Assembly (NCBI RefSeq): GCF_001649575.2
Contig: NC_051436.1
Span: 7,726,275 to 7,790,274 of the forward strand
Length of the DNA stretch: 64,000 nt
Direction: 5' to 3'
DNA from: Kryptolebias marmoratus
Taxonomy: Eukaryota; Chordata; Actinopteri; Cyprinodontiformes; Rivulidae
Part shown: positions 12,647-25,650 of the stretch, piece by piece
Layout of the letters: every line of letters begins with the position of its first letter
How positions within the stretch are numbered: the stretch's first letter is position 1
Program-made: the position numbers and the translations under genes
The notes under the pieces: generated by a model
The model's input: the letters and a program-made list of their open reading frames with translations, nothing else
Told to the model about the DNA's origin: nothing
Databases searched by the model: none

Positions 12647-14254
12647 ACTATGCCTTTTTACAGCTCCCCCCTACCTGCCTTCATCAGCCATTAAAATCTG
12701 CTGTATGTTGGATTTAATTTGATTTTGTTTGGTTTTTTGTTTACTTTTAAGTTTATGGATTCTATTGAGTATAGTTAAAAATATTAAAGGAGAAGTGGCT
12801 GCTTTCTGTGGTCTCAGTTGCTTGGCTTCCACTTGGATCTGGATCTACTTCAGACTCCCCAAAGTGATGGTCCCTATCAGATCGGTTCCTTATATGGTCA
12901 TTGATTTGTGTCCAAGGTCTTTTGAACAATTTAACATGAAAAAATACACTAGAGTAACTATTTATTTTGGAAATATCATTAAACCTGAGTCCTTTTATCT
13001 TCTGCTTCAAATAAAATATAAAAAGTAGTTTGAGGCCTCCAGGAGAAAGTCTGTTCGTGTTGCCTTTGTGACCTGAGAGTTACTCATCCAGTCTATGGCC
13101 ATAAAAAAGCATTCAGTCATTCCTCAGCTTGTACTTGCGAGCAAGTGTGTGGGCTCCTGCACAATAATGCGAGACCATTTCTTTGTTTCCCTCTCTTTGG
13201 TTTCCTGATGGCTATTAGCAGTTCATGTTCCACCTGTCCCACGAGAACAAGCCCGTTCAAAGCCCATAATCCCTGACCAAACACTGAATATTTGATACCT
13301 GCGAGCAGACTGGCTTGGCTTCATGTCAGCACAACATTGCCTTGAAACAACGAGCATTTTTTTCCACTTTATTTCTATGAGCTGATGTTTTCAGGTAGAT
13401 TATTACTGGATTGCAAGTGCATACGGTTCAGATTTATCCAGAAAGAAGCCAACTTGGACTTCAAAGATTTGCATTAATGTAGAGAAAATTAATTACTTAG
13501 GTTTGGAGATTAACTGGTTGAATTTTAAATAATTTGTTTAAACATTTGCAACTTCTGCAAATCTAATCGAAACCATGATAGTTTTCAGCATATTTTATTA
13601 TTCAGTTTTTGTTCATGGGCTTACTCAGAACTACTTATTTCAAACTGCCTTGAAGAAAAAGCACTTCCTTTTTAGTGCTGCACCATAAACCAGAGTATCT
13701 GTTTATACCTGAATCTCCCTCCCATCCTGTTTGAACAGCCCAAACAAAAACAGCTGGTAAACCATGTTGCATAATGTTTCCTTTCACACCAAACCTACTA
13801 ATATCTGCTTGACTCAGCTAAAAAAAAACAAACAAACAAAAAACTTGGTTTATCATGATTTGAAGTTAAAAGCTTGCATTTATGTCATGCAAGAAGAAAT
13901 TGCACTTTTACAAGTAATTTAGTTTGCCACAATGTGTTTGTGAAATAACTGTAAAACATTTCTGCTGCAAGTCTGGAACAATGCCTTTTAAATAGAACTT
14001 GAGGGAAACCCCTCCCCAACAAATTACTGATGACCAAATGGCCCTAATTAGTCTTTCCTTTTAACTTTGTAGGTTCTTAGTAATTGAAACATTTGTCAAC
14101 AATATTATGCTAAAGTGCCATTATATTATATCTTATAAAAAGTTATTCTGACCTGTCTTTAAATCAATGACTATTCTTTAATAAGACAGAGCTGAAGCCA
14201 TCAAACATTTTAATCTTTGAGTATTTTATCAGAGCCATTTGTGTCACCAAGAAT
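12647..14254. other. Intronic sequence, nothing recognised
   Basis: AT-rich, with an A/C simple run near 13821-13843. Overlapping frames at 12729-13028 on both strands are mutually incompatible shadows. Confidence 0.45.
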
Positions 14255-14690
14255 TAGTTCGCCTATGGGACCCTTCCTTGCCTGCTGCCTGGTTCACATG
14301 ATGCCTGACCTTGGCAGCTGTCCTTGAAGGTGGTGGGCTCATGAGGAGGTGGCCTCCAGTCTTTGTGTGGGTTTGGCTCTGTCACACCCCAGTTGTGAAA
14401 GCTTGACTACTGGCGATTGATGATGAGCTCCCGCCTCAGGCCTACGTCCAACACGGTGTCCTGGTTTCCCTTTTCCAGGCGAGGTATCCTAACAAATATG
14501 CTAGTTATTCATTAAGGTCTTTGAATCCCCCATCAGATAGCTCCCTTCAGGTCACTTTGCCATGGGTACCCTACCAGGGGTCAATGCCCCAGACAACATA
14601 ATCCCCATGATCAGAGGGGTACTCGGACCTCTCCATCATGTTAAGGTGGTGATTCCACAGGAAGAGATGGGTAGTTCTGCTGTGGACATG
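14255..14690 (+). repeat. Teleost interspersed repeat, probably the 5' part of a LINE
   Basis: The phrases gttcgcctatgggaccc, tttgccatgggtaccctaccaggg, ccagacaacataatcccc and tccatcatgttaaggtgg reproduce, with many substitutions, a repeat I recall as widespread in fish ('ccatgggagaccctaccaggg… cagacaacatagctcc… ccaccacgataaggtgg'). The clade is unknown to me and no open frame survives. Confidence 0.6.
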
Positions 14691-17602
14691 GATGTCTGAG
14701 TTTCCCTCCTGGACCTGCGCGTTTTATTTATTGGAAACCCTTTCCAGAACATTTTTTCCTCCATGAAACACCAGCAGTCACCTTAATCTTGAAAGGTTTC
14801 TGTCCAAAAATGACACGTCAGGATGTTTTTTACAGTCTGTTATTTATTTATTTTTTATTCCAAGGTGATAAAGTTGGAGATGGATGTGTAGAGCTGGAAT
14901 GGGAGAATAATCTGTAGCACCAACTTTAATGCCAAGATGCAATATCATACTAAAATAGTAGTAGCATATTTATTCTCAAATGTTACAAAGAAAAAAAGCA
15001 ATGCTCATAAATGAATAAAAGGTAATACATTATAAGATGAGGCTCTTTGTTAAAGATCTTCTATAATTTTTATGTCTAAATAACATTAGTTTGGATCATG
15101 AGTCTCTGAAACTTTTATTTTGTGGTTCAAAAGTTAAAAGGTTTGGGAACCGTTGGAACCACATCAAAGCATATCTGCTAAGCTTTTTGCATAATGGAAA
15201 AAAGGACAAAGAAGTATCAATGTCACCTGAAAACGGCATTCTTTCAGCCTTACCCCATAACCTTTCACCATGACCCCCTTTTTTCAGCTGGCTGCCTTTG
15301 ACGAATGCAGAATGAGGACTGTGATATATGTACCCATATCAGCTTCCTTTACAGGTTCAGCTCACTGTCTCTCTGTTTCAGCCTGCCTGCCTACTTTGGG
15401 GTTTCTGGTTTCTGCTTCTGTGTGCTGCCTAAAACCAGAGCAGTGCACATTCTTGGCTACATTGCAGGTACAATTAACACTTTCTGCTGATGTCCTATAG
15501 GAACAAAACTCCTCATGCAGGTTGTTATTTTCTCCAACTGAAAACAAGCGAGTAACTGTCGAGGATTGTTAAAGTACTGCAGGAGCACTTGGCCGTGTGT
15601 GCTTACTGTTGAAGAAAAATGAAATCGTAATTGGAAAGTTGTTACATGTGAATGATTATCTGCTTAAATCCTCCTTTTGTTTCTTCATTAAACTGAAACT
15701 CATCTCAGAGCTGATGTCCTTGTCCTTCAGCAGCCCTCTAATATCATACCTTATTAATTACTAGAAGTAAATGGCTAATGATTAGCTTGTGACAAATATG
15801 AGACCATCACTGAAAAGAGTGATTACAGTTTTACGTGTTGAGGGACTCCAGTCTCAATATTTGTTTCATTCTAGAACTGAAATGAATGTTGTTTTTTTCC
15901 AAATAAACCAACTTGTGCTGGATTTTGCTAGCTTTTTATTTTTATTCTTGTTTCCAACCCACTCTGCTGTCAAACTGATTTTATTGAAATGAATGAGGGG
16001 GCTGAACAGTGCAGGTACTCAGCCACGAGAGTTGTGGTATTTGCGCTCGTATCAATTGGCTCCGTGTCACTGACACAACATCCAGCGATCCTTCAGATAT
16101 CCTGGCTGGCATTTCTCCTCATTTGTCTGGATTTGCATCGAGCCTCTGCCTCTTAGTTTGTCTCGTTTCACTGTCCATTTGAATTACCCCCTTCCAGTCC
16201 GAGTAATCAGTTTTTCCATTTGCTCTAATGTTTGTAAACGAGAGTCCCTGTGAGTGGAAAGCATGGCTGGGTTATTTTTAGTTTGGTTTTCATGGGTGAG
16301 CTGCAAGTTCCTGCGTATGAGGAGTCTCCCTTGGTGGATCTGAAAATGAAATCCTGCTCCATGGTTTAGACTTTCTGACTGGATAGGAAAGCTTTATTAT
16401 TGACAATTGTAAAGTAGTTTATCATGTTCAGTTAAAGGTTTTGAATTTCTAAAAAAGATTTTATTGGACTGTTACTCCATTTATAAATGGCAAATAAACT
16501 GTTCTTATTTAATACCTTTTTTACTGAGTTTAGATTTCCCCAAAAGCCATATATGCATTCACACAAGGCTTCCACAGACCAGTCTATTTTTTTATACTGT
16601 ATTCACACAATATATGCAGCCTTTTTGCTCACCAGTCACCACTGGGTGTATGAGGATAAAAGTTTAGTTTCTTCCCTAATAACACGTTAAGCGACAGAAG
16701 AGAAATCTGCTGACCTTCCAGTCAGAAGACCACCAAGTACTGAGATCTCTGAAAAGCCAAGTTTTTATTTCTTTCTTGAAGGAGGTAATCTAAATTTATA
16801 TTTATATACAGTACTGACTCATCCGTCTTTTCTTTATATTTTTCTTCCAAGGAGTCAGACCTTATTCCTCTTTTTGAAATGGCTTTGATCAATTTATTTT
16901 TTTTACTTTGACACTCATTTTCAGTCCAGTACTTAGCAATTTTCATTTATTTATTTATTTTTGGTATTTCTGAAGCGATTTAACTTTGACCCAAGAATCA
17001 TTCAGACATAAAGACTCACATAAAGAAGGCACACATAATAAAAACCTTACTAAATTTTCAACTGGCTCTTTAGCTGGTAGGTAGAAAAAGTACTTATTAC
17101 CTAGTAACTTTGCTCCTAGCTTTCTGCCAGACACGATTTGTTTACATCTTTAATTTAATTTATGAAAAATATTAAAGGTAGCACAGTTTGACCATTATAA
17201 ACAAATAGTTTATAGATTACCAACGAGCTGTTAGCTGAAAATTTGACAAACAGGGAATAATGAACTGAAGGATGGTGCATCTTTCATAGTGTTTTTCTAC
17301 TAAAAAAGTGTCAGTGCTACAACAGGGGTGTTACTAGAGCTGGTTCTTAACTGGTTCTATAAAAATACAGTTAAGAACCTGTTGGGTTTTCCACAGCCAG
17401 AGAGCAGAGTGTTGTTCCTTCCAACAGATGTCTGCCCATCTATTTTATAAAAACTGTTTTAATCAAAAGTTGGTGTTTGGACATGCTCTGCTGACTAGCA
17501 TTTTTGATTTCAGTTTATACAGGTAAATGCCTCTGTGAACGAATGTTACATACACTGTTTCAAATAGGATCTTTAAATGATGTGATTATATTAAAAGGGC
17601 TA
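14691..17602. other. Intronic sequence, nothing recognised
   Basis: No gene, RNA or element was identified. The block 16010-16200 is somewhat more mixed in composition and could hold a regulatory element, but nothing in the sequence proves it. Confidence 0.4.
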
Positions 17603-17770
17603 AAATGCTCAGGTGGGTCAGTGGTTAGTGCTGTGATCCCGTAATTCACAGACTGCAGGTTCAAGCCCAAACTGCGTCAGTAAGGGCACCCAGCATAAAA
17701 ACATTGTTAGTCTTTTCTGTGAAGTTCACTTGTGGCAACCTCTGAAGAAGGAAGCAGCCAAAGGGAAAAC
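17603..17770 (+). mobile_element. tRNA-derived SINE
   Basis: TGGGTCAGTGG at 17614-17624 is a one-mismatch A box, and GGTTCAAGCCC at 17658-17668 is a perfect B box, 33 bases apart as in tRNA genes. The tail tgtggcaacctctgaagaagg, aagcagccaaagg matches a common teleost SINE ending ('gcgacccctgaagagggaagcagccgaaag'). Confidence 0.75.
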
Positions 17771-19607
17771 AGTTATGTTGATTTGGAGTTTATTTTGTCT
17801 TAAATTGATCAGAGTAAAAATGAAATACTGGATTTTTTAAACATGGGACATACGGTCTAATTGGCTGTTGGTGTTCATGAGCCTACCACCAGTTCCTAAC
17901 AATAATGGTACTTTGCTTTGGTCGTGGAAGGAGATGGTGCCAAGTTATCACCAATTTTTCTGGTGCCAGAGCTTTTAGTGATGAAAACAGAGCTGGTGCT
18001 TAGTGAGCTTATGCAAAATAGGAGGCAATCTTCTCAGTAGTTTTAGGAAAGACCAAAAAACTACCAAAGGTCAAAGTAGAAAGTCCTATTTAATGCCTAA
18101 TGTTGACTTTTTTTCCACTGCAGTCTCCTAGGAACCTTAGTATATAAGTACATTTTTATTTTACTTATGATATTCCATATTCTTTGAGCACTGTGTGGAT
18201 GAAAACGACTGCCCTCAAATGGTTTCCATGTCCTCAGTGATTGGTTTTAGATTGAAATCTCGAACAGCTCGATTTCCCTCTTCTAAAGTGGAGTTTTGAG
18301 CCAAAATGTCAAACGGTTGTATAAACACAGAGAATGAAAATATGGACAAGAGATGGATGTAAAATGACAGCATGCCATTCCCTCAAATCAGACTTTTTGG
18401 CATTTTCTCAGTGTTCAGGTATAGTCCATGACCAAAGCTATGGTCTAAAAATGTTGTTGTTGTCCAACTTTTAGTATTAAAAACTTAGCTTCTTTTTAAG
18501 TTTTGGGTAGCTAAAAATGTTTTACAGAAACTTTGTTTTGCAAGCTGAAAATAAACCTATGTGATATTGCAAAACTAAATTAGTGCGTGCATGTATATCA
18601 ACACCGGCAGTGTTAGAAGAGTTTTACTTTGTATTATAATAGATTTAGACATTGCATAAGTTTTGCTTTGCTTGTTGGACACCAAGATGATGCATTTCTT
18701 CCAGACTGACCATAAACAGACTCAAAAAAAGAATCTACAGATACACAGACAGTGCAAGATTTTAAATGATTATTCTCCAGAATTCTCCATTTACACTTTG
18801 CTGTCATGCTTTTTCTTGTGTTGTGTAATAGAGTTAGCTCTGCACCCTATAATTAAATGATTCACTTGATTATAATTACTTTTAAATAACCACAGCTGCT
18901 CTCGAGGTCAGTCAGAGAAGATGAATTCTCCTTGGAACGTTTTCTGGTTTTGCGATAGATATGGGGGGATGTTGCAGAGAATAATGTGTTCCTGTGTGAC
19001 TAGAATGTTTCTACACGTCCTCGACACTCGATTCAAGATCCTGACATTATAAACTCAGTCTAGGACACTAAAACATAATATAAGTCTTCTTTGACTGAGT
19101 TGTAAAAGTACTACACTCAGGATTCCTTTGATAAGTATGTGTAGACATATGAAAAACAGCACTTAAATTCACCCTGAAGCATGATGCAAATCACTATGAA
19201 AAGATGCAGCACAGAGTCCCCTGGACTATTTCATCAGCCTTGTAGCTTCATGTTTGACATTTTTCTAAATCTGAGCTCCACTTTATGGAGTGTGATTCAT
19301 GTCCTTGTATCTGGTTGTTGGTCTCATTGGGGGAAAAAGTGATTAATGCCGTTTTGATGAAACACCAATCACTGCAATCGTCTACGATTCACACAAAGTT
19401 GTTTTCAATTTTCTTGAATCCATAAATATAAGCAGTTACTAAATAAAATACAACAGCAGCATTTGTTGCAATGAAAGTAAACCTAGACTATGGCTAATCA
19501 TTTGTTATTTTGTATGGGATATATCAGAAACATAGATATTGATAGTCATTGTACATGTGAAAATAACAATTTTGCAATTTCGTCCAACCTTCTTCATGAG
19601 TACTCAC
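17771..19607. other. Intronic sequence, nothing recognised
   Basis: AT-rich DNA without identifiable elements. Confidence 0.45.
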
Positions 19608-19688
19608 ACTGTCCCGAGACGTGGTCAGCTTAAAGATGGACTTGTTCTTGAGGTCATACAGAACGACATTGTGAACGGAACTTGTGAC
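19608..19688 (-). pseudogene. Isolated coding-like fragment of unknown family
   Basis: After a minus-strand stop at 19689-19691 the frame reads VTSSVHNVVLYDLKNKSIF, then KLTTSRDS, with codons such as CTG, CTC, AAG, AAC, ATC and ACC that stand out from the AT-rich surroundings, and then meets GTGAGT, a good splice donor, at 19607-19602. It looks like one exon, or a piece of one, of a real protein inserted or decayed here. I do not recognise the family. The frame stays open for some 20 codons past the donor-like site. No convincing acceptor is seen upstream on that strand, so a decayed fragment is likelier than a working exon. Confidence 0.3.
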
Positions 19689-19691
19689 TTA

Positions 19692-22600
19692 GATGGCTAA
19701 CTCTGTGTCAACAGCGAGGTGTAAACCTAATTTACTGGTTGGACTATTAGAAGTAATGTGGTGTTATGTAACTTTTGTCATTGGTCTTTAAAAAGCAATT
19801 AAAGTATTGATTTTGATTTTGGGGAATGGGTGACACAAGTTCAGAATAAACATTATCTGAGGATATTAAGCTCCTCACACTGTAGAAGGGTTCACTAAGT
19901 CTTAAACATTCTGAGAATTGGACCTGACCTTTATTTATATAAAACTATAAAGAAGCCAAACTTTGTTCTTGTTTTTTAGAGAGGTCCGTCTAAAGATCAG
20001 AGATTTTCTTTTGAAATTGACAGATGTTTTTTGTCTAATTTAGAGCTTAGTCCCTCTTTATTTTTTCCAATTGTCACTAATTATAACATCTGTTGAACAC
20101 TTTTTCTGGAAAAGGAGGTCATAAGTATTATATTTCTTGTCAGTTATTTTTTTTGTATATAAAACTCCAAACCCCAAAAGTCAGTATCTGAGCAATTCTT
20201 TTAGAAAAGGCCCATTTGAAAAGAACACCCATGCCTTATCTTGATTTATGATTCTCATCTAGAGTTTTAAACTTCGAACTTCTATAGAGTGAAACTGAAA
20301 AATCATACTGAAAAGATTTTGCTGAACTGCAACTTTAGAGCAGCATTTAAGTCCTTTCATATTGTCCGGTTCCCGAATCCAAACAGCTCTGTACTGATAA
20401 GCACATTTTTAATCCTTTATGCCATATAAAATCCTTTTTTTGCTCCTATTTTTGTTAAGCTTGCCAGTAAGAGCAGATGCCAAGCTGTTTCTTTTAGTCG
20501 TGACAATGCAAAATAATTTAACAACAGATCACAAATATGAATGGAGAGACTAGGGGAGGCGGTGATGTATTACACTCCAAGCAACCGAGCATCCACTGTG
20601 GAAGCAAGGTGTCATTTGGAATTTTATCTGCAGTCTGTTTTGCATGCACTACTGGAACCATTGTACATTCAATTTAAAAGCAAAGCAATTGAAAAGAAGA
20701 AGTATTTTTGTTTTCCCTTTACAGTATTTCTGCCTCAGCAGTCCCCAAGCTTTAGCCAATAACAAATGCCCATCTCCTTGTGTGCAGCAGTCCACAGATC
20801 TCTCTGACCAGTCTATTGCGTTTGACTGGCTGCTCGATACATTAGATCTGTACCTAATAAGGATGGATCACCCTTTTGCTCTTCTTTTTCCTTTTCAGGT
20901 GTTTCAGCCTATTTTTTCCTCTGACATCTTCTGTGATTAAATGCTGCCTCTAAAAAAATCAATGGCATTTACTTTAATCTTTTATTCTGTTTAACCATTT
21001 CAGTATACAGTATGAGATCTGCAATTGTAAACACCATAATGTAAAGTGTGTTAAAGAGGTTCAGTTGTGGATATGTTGACTGTGTAGATTCAGTTGTAGT
21101 CAGTTTTGTCTGTAGTCTCTCAGACTACAACACACAGCTGGTAATGTTGGGCCATGTGTCCTCTCATACTGATGAGACAATAAAATGAGTGAGAGCGCCA
21201 GTCGGACTCGCAGGTTGTTGACTTTATTGTCTAGTGAATTGCCTAAACACTGCATTGCAGTTTATATAAAAAATATAGATTTTACAACTCTGGAAAGTTA
21301 AAACATGAACAAGACATTGAAGAAAAAAGCGAATGGAGAATCTATACAATCCAAGGTAGCGAAGTCACAGATGTCTTGTTCTGCCTGGGGGATTCCTGTT
21401 TTGTTGTGAACACTTCTAATCTCTTATACACACTGTAAAAGCTTTCTGTTTATGGGTAAAAATGTGTAATTTGAGCTTTGTTAGCGTAAACGGAGTGGAG
21501 TCAGTGGTGCAGAGATGAAAAAGCTGAAGGAGAAAATAGAGACGCAAACAAAGTAATAGTTGCTTTCTGCATTTCCATTCTTGTCTTTTCATAAAATGTA
21601 TCATTTAATGTCTGTGCGAGCCAGAAGAGAAGACAAACCATTACTTTTTGCCGACAATAACAAAAGCAAAGCTATTCAAAATAGGGCTGTAGTCATTTTC
21701 AGTTTCTTAAAACCAGATATTTTATAAGAAAAACAGCAAAAAGAACAAACAAATATTACATTACAGATTAATGTGAACAAGTCTTAATATTCCAACAGTG
21801 AAGACATAATCTAAGGTTTGAGCTCTAAATCTGACTTTGAGGACATGTAAAGAGGCTCTTCATTTCATGTTTATGAGCACTGTGTTAATGAGCTGCAGTG
21901 ATTTTTATTAACAGCTGAATTTTTAAAAACATGACGGCAACAAAATTCAAAACAAATTTAATAAATGCAATAAAAAAAAATGAACCAATGAGAGCTTAAC
22001 AAGCAAAACAAAGTAGTATGGACAGAACCCTAAAGCAAATAAAATGTATGGTTTGTAGTTTGATGTATCTGGGAGAGGCCAATGGACATGTTGCCATATT
22101 GTACAGAAAATATGGAGTCAATATTCTTGACAAATATTCCCATTTTTATTTAGGTTAAAATAAATTGCTGACAAAAAACAATTTTATTTAACAGAATTTT
22201 GGATTAATAAAACTTGTCACAAAAACAAACAACCTAGAATTAACATCAGTTTTACAGTGTTCTTTTTCCTAACACGTTGTTTTTCTGCATTAATGTAAAT
22301 ATGCAAATGAGTCTGTATTTAGTTAATTGTTGCACCTGATTAGAAACTTGGTCCCACAATAACGGCTGTTAGTTGAAACAATGACTTGTCTTTAGATGTA
22401 ATTTTGCTTTCTTCTGTTACTGATGGTTTATTTAGACCTATTTGTGAAGCTCATTTCCTTCTAATTGTTTTTTTTAACTGCTTAGTTTAAAAAAAAACTC
22501 CTGTTTGTGCTCATTTTTTGGTGCAATTTCTATTTTCAAAGGACACTGCATTCAGGTTTTTCTTCTTACACTTTCCTCTTTGTATTTAACCTGTAGAAAC

Positions 22601-25480
22601 TTCCAATTATGCACTTGTTCCAAATTTTAGAAAAGGCATGCTTGTTTAAAACAACAAAAAAATTGATCTGACCAGCAATAGACTAGATCTTGATCTGATT
22701 AGGGTTTTAATAAAATGGACAATGATGAAGCTCCGGTTTGTAAAAATGGATCTGCCAATCTGTCAGTTGCTGTATGAGAAAACTGGAATCTGACTTTTAA
22801 AGAATTAATGTTTATTATTAAAGAAGTCCATGTTTGAAATTGTTTGTCATAAAAAAAACATAGGTTTAAGAACTAGTTGTAAAGGTTTTGGCTCTACTCA
22901 AGCTGTTTCTTTTTCAAGTCAATAATTAATCTGTTGAAATGTTTTAGTGTAAAAATTTTTTTTTTTCTTTTGCAAAATAAAACAGCTAAATGACTGAACT
23001 ATCAATTGGTAATTTCATGTAATTAGTATCAGAAAACTCATCACTCTTTGAATGTAATAATACTCAACAGCATGTTGGGTTCATTACCTGATTTGTCCAG
23101 AACAACAAATGCATTTTTATTTTAATGCCAGTAAAATACCAACGTTTGGTGCATTTTCTAATAAAACCAAGACATTTAAATTTGGTGGCACCAGTTGAAT
23201 ATCCAACCACTTTTATGAAACTAAAACACATTCATCATAACTATCACATCACACCATCCATCTGTCTCAAAGATTACATTTCACTTAGTGTGATTTATTA
23301 CACTTCTCCTTTTTTCTTTCAAGCACAGATAATCCTGCCCGAGGCTACTTGATAACAAAATGTCCACATTGTAAGGTATTGCATGCATTTATTCATGTGT
23401 CTGATGTTTAAGTGTTAAACTGTTATAATATTAGACAGCATGAATAATCGTCATGCCTTATTCTGAACTCCTTAATTGCAAAAGGTAGAATCAATCAAAT
23501 TAGCATACTTGCCCACTTCTAAGTTCTCCTTTGGCATATTATGAATTTTTATTTGAGTCCTCCTTTAAACTTTTCATTAGCTTTCTGATTTAGTGTCTGT
23601 CACTTCACTTAAGGCTGTTTGATGAGCTATGACTTTATACATAAGGGGCAAATATGAAGTGTTCTTTCAGTGGCTGCAGTTGAAGCAGCACGCTCCTCGT
23701 TGTGTTGATGGAAAGTGCCATCGTGGACGAGGCTCCCTTTGGGGAGGCCAGTATTGCCTCTCTTCCACAGAGCTGGTGGTGTGTGGTTTCAGCTTGACTT
23801 CTCTTCCATGTTTCACACTGGTATTGTCCGTGTAATTAGACGCTCGTTGGTTTTGATTTTCTGTTACAAAAAAAAGCTATAGACACAGGCAGACAGCTTC
23901 TTCTGAATCTCTATTACCTGACTTTATGCCTCTGATAGTTGTGGTTTTATTAAACTTAGAAGTACACTTAGAAGCACTTGAGTACAGCAGTGCTTTTAAT
24001 ACATACTGGATTAAAAGGCCCAAAATGCCAGAATTCTGCATCTTATAACTTCAAATTTAATGGCCTGGTTTTGGAAGCCTAATTATATTCCACAAGTCTG
24101 ATTAAACCTCTATTTTCCTTCCTTAACACTATGGAGAACACGAAACACATTACACAAGATTATGCGGTTGAGTAAAAAAAAGAAATCCTATTGCCGTAAT
24201 AATTACAACCCATTTTATGGCCCTGAATCATTTTGCTGCATTAATACTAAAACACTAAGCTGAAGTACAATTTTGAAGCTCTGTTATGACATATTTTCCC
24301 TCTAAATTGCTTATGAAAACTATTGATTCAGTAGTGTTTTAGCGCTAAGTGGGATCAACATAATGGGTGCATCAAGAACTATTGCACAAACATCACAAGT
24401 AGCTTAAAAAATACTCAGAATATTGTGGTTATGGTTAAGAACTGCCATTATATAAATACTGTGCCACAATATTTGAAAGAAATTTGCTATAACAATAAAG
24501 CAAAGGGGGAAAAAACATTGATCCATTTTCCTTTTTTTATTTTATATGAACTACTGCCCATGATGAGTGATTCTATTTCTGCAAGAACCTTGCAACAAAT
24601 CTTTCACTGCAGTAGCAAAAGCTAAGTTGAATGTAAGCATTAGGGTAACCCAAGTTGTATTTTCCTTGGAAATCTTTGGTAAAAGGTTGATATAACTGTC
24701 TGACAATGATTGTTTGTTTAAGCAGTTAGACAAGTTTGTTAGCCAAGTTTAAATGACTCTTCAGGAGTCTGCACAACACACACTGTCCCCTAATAAAGTG
24801 GACCTTAAACTGTAAAATATGATATATGAAATAGTAATTTAGAACAGAACAGTGTATCTAATTGTTTATCCAAATGCTGTTTGAACAGGCAGTCCAAGAA
24901 TATGTAATGACTTGAGTAATTTCCATAAATCACTGTTTCCTATCATTCAAAGAGAACCAAACAATTTTTACAGCAATGCTTTGAATCATTTGTACATTTA
25001 GTTTGCAGTTCCTTTTGTGTTTCCTCCTCACATTCCTACATTGCTTTGTTGTAATTTAGTTTTCTAAATGGTGAAACAAGTTTATTATGTTTACTTATTT
25101 AATAATTTTCCTACAGATTTTATGACATTGTGCTTTGTTAGAGGTCTGTCCTCATAACCAAACAACGTTCCTGTTATTGAAATAGCTGGTTTTGGCGCAT
25201 TACCTGGACAAGACGAGAGAAAACAATTCACACTCTGTGCTGAAACAACCTTATGTTTCTCAGCCGTACAGTTGACATGTCACTCTTGCCTGCTGGATCT
25301 GAGCAGAAAGTCCAACATTTGCGCTGACTGATACCCAGCTTGAAATTGTGCCCAAACTCCACCTCCTACATGTTGTTTTGTGCACTTTAGGGAACATAAA
25401 TGTGTTGAATTTTTTTGATATGGTGAAATGACATTTTCATTATCATTCTAAAGTTGTATTGTTATCATGACCAGTATATG
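19692..25480. other. Intronic sequence, nothing recognised
   Basis: AT-rich, mostly short frames. The block 24020-24240 is complex, non-repetitive AT-rich sequence of the kind often conserved in vertebrate introns, but this cannot be judged from one genome. Confidence 0.4.
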
Positions 25481-25499
25481 TTACAGTCAAGGGTTTGTA

Positions 25500-25650
25500 T
25501 TTTGAAAAGTTGCAAAAATTGACGTTACCGAAATGGTAGATGCATCGATTTAGTTTAGCGCCGATACCGATTTTCAACTCTATCCTGCCATTTTGGCTAA
25601 CATCGATTTCTCTCAATGACTGGAAAATTATTGGATTTTTGAATGTTTGA
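25500..25650. repeat. Possible DNA-transposon remnant (gccgataccgat motif)
   Basis: The string agatgcatcgatttagtttag followed by cgccgataccgattttcaac and 'catcgatttctctc' resembles ends of hAT-type elements in fish that are rich in 'gccgataccgat'. No terminal repeats were paired, so the call is weak. Confidence 0.3.
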
